Of a stretch of DNA of 25,287 nt, positions 14,809 through 23,098 are shown in pieces. This DNA comes from Flavobacteriales bacterium (GTDB lineage Bacteria; Bacteroidota; Bacteroidia; Flavobacteriales_D; Crocinitomicaceae). The position numbers and the translations under genes were made by a program. Where the stretch lies: NCBI GenBank assembly GCA_947458985.1, contig CANHBA010000007.1, positions 1 through 25,287 on the forward strand, in the 5' to 3' direction. Position 1 is the stretch's first letter; the number at the start of each line of letters is the position of its first letter. Under the pieces are notes generated by a model. That model was not told where the DNA came from. It did not search any database and saw only the letters and a list, made by a program, of their open reading frames with translations.

Positions 14809-16224
14809 ATGAGCGCAAGTCGTTTAACCACCGAAGACAAAGCCCTTAAAATCAACCTCACCCAAGATATCTACGGCTGTTTTGCAGAAATTGGTGCTGG
14901 CCAAGAGGTTGCCGCCAACTTCTTCAAGGCGGGAGGCAGCTCCGGAACAATTGCCTATACGCAATCAGCCTACGACATGAAAGTATCGGACTCCATGTAC
15001 GGAGAAACCGTCCGTTATGTGTGTGAAGAGCGCTTGTTGACCATGCTTCAGACCGAATTCAAGCATCTTCAAGACATCCTACCAGTTAAAAACAGAGAAG
15101 CACGCTTTTTTGCGTTTTGCAACACAGTAGAGTCGCTGAACTACCACAAAACCAACCAAGGTCAAGGATGGGTTGGCTTGCGTTTTCAACTCGGGCTTAA
15201 CAAAAAACCCAACGACGTCATTTTGCATATCAAAATGCACGACAACAGCCATAAAGCACAGCAAGAGGCCTTAGGTATTTTAGGCGTCAACCTCATCTAT
15301 GCTTGCTATTTTCAGTCTGGAAGTATCGACGATTTTATCGATGGCATTGTACACCGCTTGCCACCAGACCGCATGGAAATCGATATGCTGCGCATTTCTG
15401 GACCCGATTTCGAGGATATGGACAACCGCATCATTGCGCTCAATTTGGTGCGCCGCGGCATCACCAACGCCACCATGTTCGACCTCGCTAAAAACGTCAT
15501 GCAACCGTCCACCGCGCTCTACAAGAAAAACATTTTGCTCATGCGCGGGCGCTTCAGACCAGTAACCAAAGTGCACATCGACATGATCGAACGCGCTAGA
15601 GCTGCTTTTGCCAAAGAAAAACGCGTCAAGCCAGAACAACTCGAGGTTGTATTTGAACTCACCCTCAAAGACCTCACCGCCGACGGCAAAATCTCCGACA
15701 AAGACTTCCTAGACCGCGCCGAACTTTTAGGTTCTCTCGGCTACACCGTAATGGTTTCTAACTACCTCAAGCATTACAAAATGCTTGAATACCTCTCTTC
15801 TATTGCCCGCGGTAATTTAGTTGGAGTCATTATGGGCATCTACAACTTGCACATCATTTTTGATGAAAAATATTATGACAATTTACCGGGTGGCTTACTC
15901 GAGGCCTTTGGCCGCGGTTTCGGGCATAACGTTAAACTTTATATCTATCCTGCACTCAATATGGAGGATGGCAGTTTGTACCATTTAGGCAACATCAAAC
16001 TTCCTGAAAACCTCATGGGTCTGCTTAACTATATGCAAGCCAACGACAAAATTACCGCATTGCAAGAGTATGACCCGAGTTTGCTACATATTCTTTCCGA
16101 CGATGTCCTGAGTAAAATCAAAGCTAATGCACAAAGCTGGGAAGACGACGTCCCATATGAAGTCGTGAAGGCTATCAAGTTTTTTGAACTATTTGGTTAC
16201 CAACAAAAAGTTGAAAAACACTAA
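14809..16224 (+). CDS. Conserved Bacteroidota protein, nucleotidyltransferase-like
   Basis: The protein has 471 aa, cytoplasmic, with no signal peptide. I recognise it as a large conserved Bacteroidota protein that databases sometimes call nicotinate-nucleotide adenylyltransferase. The only support for that name I can see is MRGRFRPVTKVH (245-256), a G-x-F-x-P-(x)4-H pattern like the phosphate-binding loop of NadD/NMNAT enzymes. The second ISSTxxR-type motif of that superfamily is not evident. The N-terminal part has a strongly conserved look (FAEIGAGQEVAANFFKAGG, 25-43). It starts 1 bp after the di-heme peroxidase stop and overlaps the WYL regulator by TAATG, so the four genes may be one transcript. 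NAD synthesis remains a guess. Confidence 0.75.
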   Translation: MSASRLTTEDKALKINLTQDIYGCFAEIGAGQEVAANFFKAGGSSGTIAYTQSAYDMKVSDSMYGETVRYVCEERLLTMLQTEFKHLQDILPVKNREARFFAFCNTVESLNYHKTNQGQGWVGLRFQLGLNKKPNDVILHIKMHDNSHKAQQEALGILGVNLIYACYFQSGSIDDFIDGIVHRLPPDRMEIDMLRISGPDFEDMDNRIIALNLVRRGITNATMFDLAKNVMQPSTALYKKNILLMRGRFRPVTKVHIDMIERARAAFAKEKRVKPEQLEVVFELTLKDLTADGKISDKDFLDRAELLGSLGYTVMVSNYLKHYKMLEYLSSIARGNLVGVIMGIYNLHIIFDEKYYDNLPGGLLEAFGRGFGHNVKLYIYPALNMEDGSLYHLGNIKLPENLMGLLNYMQANDKITALQEYDPSLLHILSDDVLSKIKANAQSWEDDVPYEVVKAIKFFELFGYQQKVEKH

Positions 16225-17231
16225 TGCCGCATATAAAAAATGCCCTGATTCGCTACCGCATCATAGACCGCATGCTGCGCAACAAATACAAGCCCTACCC
16301 TTCCAAAGAAGCACTCAGAACAGCTTGTGAAGAATCCTTATTTGGATCAGAATCAGGTGCGCACATTTGCGCCTCCACCATCGAAAAAGACCTCTTTACG
16401 ATGAAAATGGAACACGACGCCCCTATTCGCTACAGCAAAAAAAATGGCGGTTATTTCTACGAAGACCCCGACTTCAGCATCAACGATGTGCCCTTATCTG
16501 AGGACGAACTCTCCTCTATTCGTTTTGCGGTATCCACCTTGCAACAATTTAGAGAAGTTCCTTTTTTTCAGCAATTTGGCCTCGCTATCGATAAAATTGT
16601 AGACCGCGTTGCTGTGGGTGACCAAAGTCAGGAATTATCGAAATTTATTCAGTTTGAAGCGGCAGTTTCTACAGGTGGTAACGAATACTTACCTACGCTA
16701 CTCGAAGGCGTACAAGCTAAAAAACGCGTTTGGTTTATGTACACGAGTTTTCAGCAACAGCAAGCCAAGCCTCGAAAAGTAAGCCCTTTGTTTTTGAAAG
16801 AATACCGCAACCGCTGGTACCTCATCTCTTATGATGTTCAAAAACAAGATATCATGACCTTCGCACTAGACCGCATGTCTGAGCTCCAATTGCTAGATGA
16901 AGCGGCACAAATCCCCTCCGACTTCGATGCTACCGCCTATTTTCGCGATGCTGTTGGCATTACTGCATTTAAAGGAGAGGCCCTCAGAATTGTCTTGAAA
17001 GCCGATGCAGTGGCGGCACGCTATATTGAAACTCAAGCTTTTCATGCCTCCCAAAAACTGCTCGAAAAACAACCGGAATTCAGCTTATTCGAACTCCGCA
17101 TTTTAATTACCGAAGAATTCATCCGAAACTTACTTGGCTATGCTGGAGAGGTAGAGGTCCTCGAACCCGCAAGTTTGAGGCTGACCTTGAAAGAACGCGG
17201 CCAAGCACTTCTCAAACGTTATCAATCTTAA
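16224..17231 (+). CDS. WYL-domain transcriptional regulator
   Basis: The product is 335 aa. The N-terminal 80 residues form a winged-helix DNA-binding region (ICASTIEKDLFTMK, 48-61, looks like the recognition part, and GGYFYEDPDF, 75-84, like the wing). The WYL domain spans about 155-230 and contains KVSPLFLKEYRNRWYLISYD with W198-Y199-L200, followed by FALDRM. WYL domains sense ligands, often nucleotides or single-stranded nucleic acid, and these regulators are common near stress and defence genes. It is translationally coupled to the nucleotidyltransferase-like gene (TAATG) and ends 3 bp before the paaG-like gene, so autoregulation of this block is plausible. The inducing ligand cannot be read from the sequence. 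Confidence 0.9.
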   Translation: MPHIKNALIRYRIIDRMLRNKYKPYPSKEALRTACEESLFGSESGAHICASTIEKDLFTMKMEHDAPIRYSKKNGGYFYEDPDFSINDVPLSEDELSSIRFAVSTLQQFREVPFFQQFGLAIDKIVDRVAVGDQSQELSKFIQFEAAVSTGGNEYLPTLLEGVQAKKRVWFMYTSFQQQQAKPRKVSPLFLKEYRNRWYLISYDVQKQDIMTFALDRMSELQLLDEAAQIPSDFDATAYFRDAVGITAFKGEALRIVLKADAVAARYIETQAFHASQKLLEKQPEFSLFELRILITEEFIRNLLGYAGEVEVLEPASLRLTLKERGQALLKRYQS

Positions 17232-17234
17232 CTT

Positions 17235-18011
17235 ATGCAAGAAATTTTAGCTCACTTTGAAGATGGGATACTTACCCTCACCCTGAACAGACCAAGCGTA
17301 TTCAATTCGTTCAACCGCAGCATGGCTTTGCAATTACAAGCCGAACTAGACCGCTGCAGCAACGACGAAAGCATCAGAGCAGTGGTGCTTACCGGCGAAG
17401 GTAAGGCATTTTGTGCGGGTCAAGATTTAGCTGAAGCCACGGACCCTGAAGGGCCTGCTTTGCAGCAAATTGTGGCAGAACATTACAACCCGATCATTCT
17501 AAAGATACGCGCGTTGGAAAAACCTGTAATCGCAGCCGTGAACGGTGTAGCAGCAGGTGCAGGTGCCAATATCGCACTGGCCTGCGACCTCGTTGTAGCC
17601 AAAGAGAGCGCGTCATTTATTCAGGCATTTTCCAAAATTGGCCTTATTCCAGACTCTGGTGGCACCTTCATGCTGCCAAGATTAGTTGGCGTTCAAAAAG
17701 CGATGGCCCTCATGCTGACAGGCGAAAAAGTGGGCGCCAAAGCTGCCGAACAAATGAACATGATTTACAAAGCAATTGGCGACGACGACTTCAGTTCTTT
17801 TGTTAGTACATTGGCCCAACAAATGGCCCAAATGCCAACTAAAGGCTTGGGTCTGACAAAAAGAGCCGTCAATGCCGGACTCACTAATGATCTTGCAAGC
17901 CAGCTCGCCTTGGAGGAGCAATTGCAAACCGAAGCTGGGCAAACACATGACTTCAAAGAGGGCGTGAACGCATTTTTAGAAAAAAGAAACCCTATATTCA
18001 AAGGACATTAA
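17235..18011 (+). CDS. paaG: Enoyl-CoA hydratase/isomerase, PaaG-like
   Basis: The protein has 258 aa, of the crotonase fold. The oxyanion-hole pieces are AFCAGQDL (58-65) and AVNGVAAGAGANIALACD (101-118). GLIPDSGGTFMLPRLVG (136-152) carries D140, equivalent to the catalytic Asp of PaaG, the 1,2-epoxyphenylacetyl-CoA isomerase. Simple hydratases have Glu at positions that here are not acidic. It lies 3 bp after the WYL gene and 1 bp before the paaH-like dehydrogenase, the same pair as in phenylacetate operons. The other paa genes (paaABCDE, paaK, paaZ) are not in the window, so use in general beta-oxidation or in a dispersed paa pathway is equally possible. Confidence 0.85.
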   Translation: MQEILAHFEDGILTLTLNRPSVFNSFNRSMALQLQAELDRCSNDESIRAVVLTGEGKAFCAGQDLAEATDPEGPALQQIVAEHYNPIILKIRALEKPVIAAVNGVAAGAGANIALACDLVVAKESASFIQAFSKIGLIPDSGGTFMLPRLVGVQKAMALMLTGEKVGAKAAEQMNMIYKAIGDDDFSSFVSTLAQQMAQMPTKGLGLTKRAVNAGLTNDLASQLALEEQLQTEAGQTHDFKEGVNAFLEKRNPIFKGH

Positions 18012-18012
18012 T

Positions 18013-19176
18013 ATGAAAGCAATAATAGGCGTAGTTGGCGCAGGCACAATGGGTGCAGGCATTGCACAAGTTGCCGCACAAGCTGGCCACAGCGTTGTGC
18101 TCACCGATACCAATCCGGACCAATTGCAACGGGCTGAACAACAAATCGTAAAAAGCCTTGATAAATTAGTCGAAAAAGGAAAGTTTTCCTTTGAGCAAGC
18201 CGAAGCAATCAAAGCTAGCTTGACTTACTCTAGCCAACTCAGCGACCACAGTGCTGCAAGTTTGGTCATAGAAGCCATCGTTGAAAAGCTCGACATCAAA
18301 CACCAATTGTTTGCGCAACTCGAACAAACCGTGGGGCCCAATTGCATTTTAGCGAGTAATACATCTTCGCTTTCAATTGCCTCCATTGGTGCGTGTTTGA
18401 AAGACGCAAGTCGCTTTTTAGGCATTCATTTTTTCAATCCGGCTACAATTATGCCGCTTGTAGAAGTGATTCCAGGCGTAGCAACATCCCATGAATACAC
18501 CAACCAAATTGAACAATTGATTTCTAGTTGGCATAAAACAGTGGTTGTCTGCAAAGACACGCCCGGTTTTATTGTCAATAGGGTGGCCAGGCCCTTCTAT
18601 GGTGAAGCATTGCGCATTTACGAAGAAGGTTTGGCCGACTTCGCGACAATCGACTGGGCCATGACCGAAATAGGCGGCTTTAAAATGGGCCCCTTCACCC
18701 TCATGGACTACATCGGCAACGACATCAACTACACCGTGACCGAAACCGTTTTTGCAGCGTTTTATTACGACCCGCGTTTCAAGCCCTCTTTTACCCAAAA
18801 AAGACACATGGAAGCGGGCTTTTTAGGCCGAAAAACCAACCGTGGATTTTATGATTACAAAGAAGGAAGCAGCCAGCCCACTCCAACCAAAGATCCTATT
18901 TTAGGCAAACTCATTTTTGAGCGCATTTTGGTGCTTTTGATCAATGAAGCAGCCGATGCCCTTTTCATGCAAGTGGCCAGCCCAAATGCCGTTGACCTCG
19001 CCATGACCAAAGGCGTGAACTACCCGAAAGGCTTATTGGCATGGGCAGACGAACTCGGCGCCGAGTGGGTGCTCGACAAACTAGAAACCTTATTTTCGGA
19101 ATACGGCGAAGACCGCTACCGACCTAATCCTTTGCTGCGTAGAAAAGTGCGTGAGCAAAGCAAATTTATTTTGTAA
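18013..19176 (+). CDS. paaH: 3-hydroxyacyl-CoA dehydrogenase, PaaH-like
   Basis: The product is 387 aa. An N-terminal NAD-binding Rossmann domain opens with GVVGAGTMGAG (6-16). S117 in SNTSSL and the catalytic H139 in GIHFFNP are present; the TPGFIVNR segment (about 183-190) leads into the C-terminal 3HCDH domain, and a second partial copy of that domain fills the last 100 residues. The enzyme oxidises a 3-hydroxyacyl-CoA to the 3-ketoacyl-CoA with NAD+. At 387 aa it is between the single-domain form (about 290) and E. coli PaaH (about 475). It starts 1 bp after the paaG-like stop. Its 3' end contains the putative metK -7 box. Confidence 0.9.
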   Translation: MKAIIGVVGAGTMGAGIAQVAAQAGHSVVLTDTNPDQLQRAEQQIVKSLDKLVEKGKFSFEQAEAIKASLTYSSQLSDHSAASLVIEAIVEKLDIKHQLFAQLEQTVGPNCILASNTSSLSIASIGACLKDASRFLGIHFFNPATIMPLVEVIPGVATSHEYTNQIEQLISSWHKTVVVCKDTPGFIVNRVARPFYGEALRIYEEGLADFATIDWAMTEIGGFKMGPFTLMDYIGNDINYTVTETVFAAFYYDPRFKPSFTQKRHMEAGFLGRKTNRGFYDYKEGSSQPTPTKDPILGKLIFERILVLLINEAADALFMQVASPNAVDLAMTKGVNYPKGLLAWADELGAEWVLDKLETLFSEYGEDRYRPNPLLRRKVREQSKFIL

Positions 19177-19181
19177 CTTTG
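19174..19181 (+). promoter_or_regulatory. -7 box of the metK promoter
   Basis: TAACTTTG is a perfect TAnnTTTG match; it overlaps the paaH stop codon and ends 20 nt before the metK ATG at 19202. I do not find TTTG at 17-21 nt upstream, so only half of the promoter is recognisable. The 25-bp gap leaves no room for a SAM riboswitch. Confidence 0.5.
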
Positions 19182-19201
19182 CGACCTAATAATTGAAGCT
19201 A

Positions 19202-20458
19202 ATGGCATATCTATTTACATCCGAGTCCGTTTCAGAAGGGCACCCAGATAAAGTATCTGACCAAATTTCAGATGCACTCATCGATAACTTTATGGCTTTT
19301 GACCCGAGTTCAAAAGTAGCTTGTGAAACCCTCGTTACAACCGGTCAGGTTGTATTGGCGGGCGAAGTGAAGTCTACAGTTTACCTCGACGTTCAAAAAA
19401 TTGCCCGTGAAACCATCCGTAAAATTGGTTACACGAAGTCAGAATACATGTTTGATGCCAATTCTTGTGGTATTCTATCGGCTATTCACGAACAGTCTTC
19501 GGACATCAATCAGGGTGTAGAGCGCAGCAATCCAGAAGATCAAGGCGCTGGCGACCAAGGAATGATGTTTGGTTATGCGACCAAAGAAACCGACAACTAC
19601 ATGCCTTTGGCACTAGACCTCGCTCATAAAATTTTAGAAGAAATGTCTGCAATTCGCAACAACGAAGCAGCATTGATTCCTTATTTGCGCCCAGATGCGA
19701 AGTCTCAAGTAACCATCGAATACTCCGACGACAACATTCCGCAACGCATTGATACAATTGTAGTTTCTACCCAACACGACGACTTCGCTCCAGAAGCAGA
19801 AATGTTGGCCAAAATCAAAAAAGACATCATTGAAATCGTGATTCCTCGCGTCAAAGCGAAACTCACGCCTGAATTACAAGCGCTTTTCAATGACGCCATT
19901 ACCTACCACATCAACCCAACTGGCAAGTTTGTCATCGGTGGCCCACATGGCGACACCGGCCTAACTGGTCGTAAAATCATCGTTGATACCTACGGTGGTA
20001 AGGGTGCACACGGTGGTGGTGCTTTCTCTGGAAAAGATCCATCTAAAGTGGACCGCTCTGCTGCTTACGCAACGCGTCATATCGCTAAAAACATGGTTGC
20101 TGCTGGTCTTTGCGACGAAGTACTTGTTCAAGTTTCTTATGCAATTGGTGTTGCCGAACCATGTGGTTTATACATCAATACCTACGGAACCTCTAAAGTC
20201 TCCATGACCGACGGCGAAATGGCTACCAAAATTGGTCAAATCTTCGACATGCGTCCTTACTTTATCGAGCAACGCCTCAAATTGCGCAATCCTATTTACC
20301 AAGAAACAGCTGCTTATGGCCACATGGGTCGCAAGAATGAAGTTGTTACCAAACACTTTACAGCACCTGACGGCACTAAAGTAAGCCGCGAGGTAGAACT
20401 CTTCACTTGGGAAAAACTCGATTACGTAGATCAAGTCAAAACGGCTTTCGGCCTTTAA
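19202..20458 (+). CDS. metK: S-adenosylmethionine synthase
   Basis: MetK makes SAM from ATP and methionine. It is 418 aa from ATG 19202, which gives MAYLFTSESVSEGHPDK; an in-frame TTG at 19193 is less likely. Motifs: catalytic H14 in GHPDK, GAGDQGMMFGYA (ATP-binding hexapeptide region), and the second phosphate loop GGGAFSGKDPSKVDRSAAYA. All are intact, and the length fits the roughly 420 aa Bacteroidota type. It is followed by an intrinsic terminator and then mtnA, which salvages the methylthioadenosine produced from SAM; the adjacency makes metabolic sense. Confidence 0.98.
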   Translation: MAYLFTSESVSEGHPDKVSDQISDALIDNFMAFDPSSKVACETLVTTGQVVLAGEVKSTVYLDVQKIARETIRKIGYTKSEYMFDANSCGILSAIHEQSSDINQGVERSNPEDQGAGDQGMMFGYATKETDNYMPLALDLAHKILEEMSAIRNNEAALIPYLRPDAKSQVTIEYSDDNIPQRIDTIVVSTQHDDFAPEAEMLAKIKKDIIEIVIPRVKAKLTPELQALFNDAITYHINPTGKFVIGGPHGDTGLTGRKIIVDTYGGKGAHGGGAFSGKDPSKVDRSAAYATRHIAKNMVAAGLCDEVLVQVSYAIGVAEPCGLYINTYGTSKVSMTDGEMATKIGQIFDMRPYFIEQRLKLRNPIYQETAAYGHMGRKNEVVTKHFTAPDGTKVSREVELFTWEKLDYVDQVKTAFGL

Positions 20459-20468
20459 TCATAACAAG

Positions 20469-20493
20469 AAAGCCCGTGCAAACGGGCTTTTTT
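20469..20493 (+). terminator. Intrinsic terminator of metK
   Basis: A perfect 9-bp stem AAAGCCCGT / ACGGGCTTT with loop GCAA is followed by further Ts up to 20493. It starts 10 bp after the metK stop. Only 13 bp separate its T-run from the mtnA ATG at 20507. Confidence 0.92.
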
Positions 20494-20506
20494 CATTTTA
20501 TACCTT

Positions 20507-21610
20507 ATGTCAGCTACATTTAGAACCATCTGGACAACCGCCCAAAGAGATGTTGAGGTCATTGACCAACGCCAGTTACCCCATGCTTATGTTGTGGTGC
20601 AATTGCTCACTTACAAAGATGCCGATTTAGCCATCCGCAGCATGACCGTCAGGGGTGCGCCACTGATTGGGGCTACGGCCGCTTACGGTATTTTTCTTGC
20701 AGTGCGCGAAATGATCAAAGAAGGGCACGACGGCGCGTTCTTAGATGAAGCGTTCAGTACCTTAAGAGCGTCGCGCCCAACGGCAGTCAATTTATTTTGG
20801 GCCTTGGACCGCATGCGCACAGCCCTAGACAATGCTACTGACTTTTTAGAAGCTGCCTGGACCGAAGCCGGACGAATTGTTGAAGAAGACATCGAAACTT
20901 GCCGCATGATCGGCGTACACGGCTTGCCACTAATTGAAGCCATCGCGGCACAGAAGAATAGCGAACCTGTACAGATCCTGACACATTGTAATGCCGGAAT
21001 GTTGGGCTGTATTGAATGGGGTACCATTACCTCTCCAATTTATCAGGCAGTTCAAAAAGGAATCAAGGTACACGTTTGGGTAGACGAAACGCGTCCGCGC
21101 AACCAAGGCGCCAACCTCACCGCTTACGAACTCACGCGCCATGGCGTTCCGCACACGCTTATTGTAGACAACACCGGCGGGCACCTCATGCAGCACCAAA
21201 TGGTAGACCTCGTTATTGTAGGTACAGACCGTACTACACGCAACGGCGATGTTGCCAACAAAATTGGCACTTATCTCAAAGCGCTAGCGGCAAAAGACAA
21301 CAACATTCCGTTTTATGTGGCACTGCCTTCCACTACCCTCGACATGACCATCAAAGACGGACTCAAGGAAATTCCAATTGAAGAGCGCGATCAAAATGAA
21401 GTAAAATACGTCATTGGGAAATCTGCTTCTGGCAACATAGAACCCGTTCTTATTTGCCCTGAAACCACACCCGCAGCCAATTACGGCTTTGATGTCACGC
21501 CAGCGCGTTTGGTGAGCGGCCTCATTACAGAACGCGGTATTTGCGCCGCTTCAGAAGAAGGAATTCTTTCTTTGTTTCCAGAGTATGTTCAAAATGATGA
21601 TTTGAATTGA
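20507..21610 (+). CDS. mtnA: Methylthioribose-1-phosphate isomerase
   Basis: MtnA converts 5-methylthioribose-1-phosphate to the ribulose form in methionine salvage. The protein has 367 aa, a normal length. Signatures: RGAPLIGATAAYG (49-61), the catalytic Cys C161 in ILTHCNAG, WVDETRPRNQGANLTAYEL (191-209) and the catalytic Asp D241 in VGTDRTTRNGDVANKIGTY. The related eIF2B-type ribose-1,5-bisphosphate isomerases lack this combination. The last five codons and the stop (NDDLN, TGA) are formed by the first unit of a 13-bp tandem repeat. No promoter is obvious in the 13 bp after the metK terminator, so expression probably depends on read-through or on a promoter overlapping the terminator. Confidence 0.95.
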   Translation: MSATFRTIWTTAQRDVEVIDQRQLPHAYVVVQLLTYKDADLAIRSMTVRGAPLIGATAAYGIFLAVREMIKEGHDGAFLDEAFSTLRASRPTAVNLFWALDRMRTALDNATDFLEAAWTEAGRIVEEDIETCRMIGVHGLPLIEAIAAQKNSEPVQILTHCNAGMLGCIEWGTITSPIYQAVQKGIKVHVWVDETRPRNQGANLTAYELTRHGVPHTLIVDNTGGHLMQHQMVDLVIVGTDRTTRNGDVANKIGTYLKALAAKDNNIPFYVALPSTTLDMTIKDGLKEIPIEERDQNEVKYVIGKSASGNIEPVLICPETTPAANYGFDVTPARLVSGLITERGICAASEEGILSLFPEYVQNDDLN

Positions 21611-21659
21611 TGATTTGAATTGATGATTTGAATTGATGATTTGAATTGATGATTTGAAT
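21595..21659 (+). repeat. Tandem repeat, 5 x 13 bp (unit TGATGATTTGAAT)
   Basis: Five perfect, uninterrupted copies of TGATGATTTGAAT. The first copy lies inside mtnA and supplies its last codons and TGA stop (21608-21610); the other four fill the gap before the alpha/beta hydrolase gene. Because the stop is in copy 1, loss or gain of copies would not change MtnA. Each unit contains one TTTG, the -33 promoter element. The core TGATTTGAATT is shared, in reverse orientation, with the array at 25158-25245. Confidence 0.97.
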
Positions 21660-21664
21660 TAACT

Positions 21665-21693
21665 TTTGAAAAAATATTGCTCCTTTACTTTAA
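21665..21693 (+). promoter_or_regulatory. Weak promoter candidate before the alpha/beta hydrolase gene
   Basis: TTTG (21665-21668), 17 nt, then TACTTTAA (21686-21693), which matches TAnnTTTG at six of eight positions. It sits 6 bp after the 13-bp repeat array and would give a transcript start close to the ATG at 21704. Confidence 0.28.
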
Positions 21694-21703
21694 AAACTTG
21701 ACT

Positions 21704-23098
21704 ATGAAGCTCCATCATCTCTTACTGCTTACCATTATCTCTTTAATACGTCCTGCGCTTCATTCACAAATTCAAGGCACTTGGCACAGCAACTTTCAGG
21801 TGGCAGGTAAATCACTACTGATGGACTTACAAATCGAAGGTGTAGGACGCGATGGCTCCGTTGTAGTTTCCATTCCGGATCAGCCTAAATTGAAGCCGCA
21901 AACCATGGAAGAATACGCCCTTTTTTCGGATAGCCTTTGGTTCAGCTGGAAGATGATCGGCCTCACATACGCTGCCAAACTACAAGGCGATTCTTTAGTT
22001 GGAACAATGGCGCAATCAGGCCTCACTTGGAGGGCTGTCTTCTATAAAGATGTTCAAACTTTAAAGGAAGTACAAGGTAAAATTCAAGACCCTAAAGCAC
22101 CGTTTCCTTATCTTGAAAAAGAGATCGAGATTTCAACAGCGAAAAAAATCAAGATTTCGGGAAGTTTCATATTGCCCGAATTGGAGAAATCAAGTGCTTT
22201 TCCTCTCGTCATTATGGTATCAGGTTCAGGAGCTCAAGACCGCGATTGCGAAATCCTAGGGCATCGGCCATTTTGGGTTTTGGCTGATCATTTAGGCCGA
22301 AACGGCATCGCCTCGTATCGCTATGACGACAGAGGGGTTGGAGAATCAAGTGGAAAATTTGAAAGCGCCACACAAGTTGATTTCGCCAATGATTTGGTTG
22401 CCATTATTCAGTACTTCAAAAAAGCGTATCCGAAAGCCCAGATTTATATCTACGGACACTCAGAAGGAGGCATGACCGCCCTGCGCGCAGCAGTTCAGAC
22501 CAACCATATTTCTGGAATTATAGAAGCAGCTTCTGTAGGTACAAGCGGTGCAAAAGTACTCATTGACCAACAATACCTGATCCCGAAAGCGATGGGTTTT
22601 TCTCATGAAGAAAGCCTTTGGAATCAGCGTTTGTATGAGAAAGGTGCAGAAATTGCATTGAATAGCAACAACAGTACGTTTACCAAAGCCTATAAAGAAT
22701 GGCTGACACAAGTATGGGATAGCATTCCGAGTAAACTTCTCGCCGGCGCTAGCCAAGATGACTTACAAGCACAAATGACCGCCTTCTTTAATACGGACTG
22801 GGCGCGTCAGTTTTTGGCATTTGAGAGCAAAACGTACCTCGCACAATTGAACTTGCCATTTTTAGTCATCAACGGATCTAAAGATGTTCAGGTACCAGCA
22901 CTTTCGAATCAAGAAGGTTTCAAAAAAGCAATGAGTGCTACTTCTTTAGAGAAAAGTACTTTTTACGTTTTAGAAGGTGCCAATCATTTGTTTCAGCAAT
23001 GCAAAGAATGCAACCTGAGTGAATATGCCACCCTTGAGCAAACGCTGGAACCGAAAATAATGACTTGGGTTACATCATGGATTTTGGCACAGCCGTAA
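21704..23098 (+). CDS. Secreted alpha/beta hydrolase (serine esterase/peptidase-like)
   Basis: The product is 464 aa from ATG 21704, chosen because it starts a signal peptide (MKLHHLLLLTIISLIRPALH, cleavage likely near S21-Q22); an upstream start at 21677 would bury it. Residues 22-115 form a small N-terminal domain of the kind found before such hydrolases. The hydrolase domain begins near 140 with VSGSGAQDRD (172-181) and YDDRGVGESSG (207-217). The nucleophile is S253 in GHSEGG, the acid is probably D394 in NGSKDVQVP, and the base is H428 in GANHLF. The substrate is unknown; relatives are annotated as esterases or S9/S15-like acyl peptidases. It acts in the periplasm or outside. Its 3' end overlaps the convergent LysR gene by 29 bases. 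Confidence 0.87.
   Translation: MKLHHLLLLTIISLIRPALHSQIQGTWHSNFQVAGKSLLMDLQIEGVGRDGSVVVSIPDQPKLKPQTMEEYALFSDSLWFSWKMIGLTYAAKLQGDSLVGTMAQSGLTWRAVFYKDVQTLKEVQGKIQDPKAPFPYLEKEIEISTAKKIKISGSFILPELEKSSAFPLVIMVSGSGAQDRDCEILGHRPFWVLADHLGRNGIASYRYDDRGVGESSGKFESATQVDFANDLVAIIQYFKKAYPKAQIYIYGHSEGGMTALRAAVQTNHISGIIEAASVGTSGAKVLIDQQYLIPKAMGFSHEESLWNQRLYEKGAEIALNSNNSTFTKAYKEWLTQVWDSIPSKLLAGASQDDLQAQMTAFFNTDWARQFLAFESKTYLAQLNLPFLVINGSKDVQVPALSNQEGFKKAMSATSLEKSTFYVLEGANHLFQQCKECNLSEYATLEQTLEPKIMTWVTSWILAQP

Noticed and set aside
15280..15639. 119-aa antisense frame inside the 471-aa gene
   Set aside because: Shadow of the sense frame; composition and lack of motifs argue against coding.
19177..19201. SAM riboswitch before metK
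   Set aside because: The gap is only 25 bp and the preceding sequence is coding; no room for the structure.
21595..21659. CRISPR array or attachment site at the 13-bp repeats
   Set aside because: The units are contiguous with no spacers, and there is no integrase or cas gene nearby.
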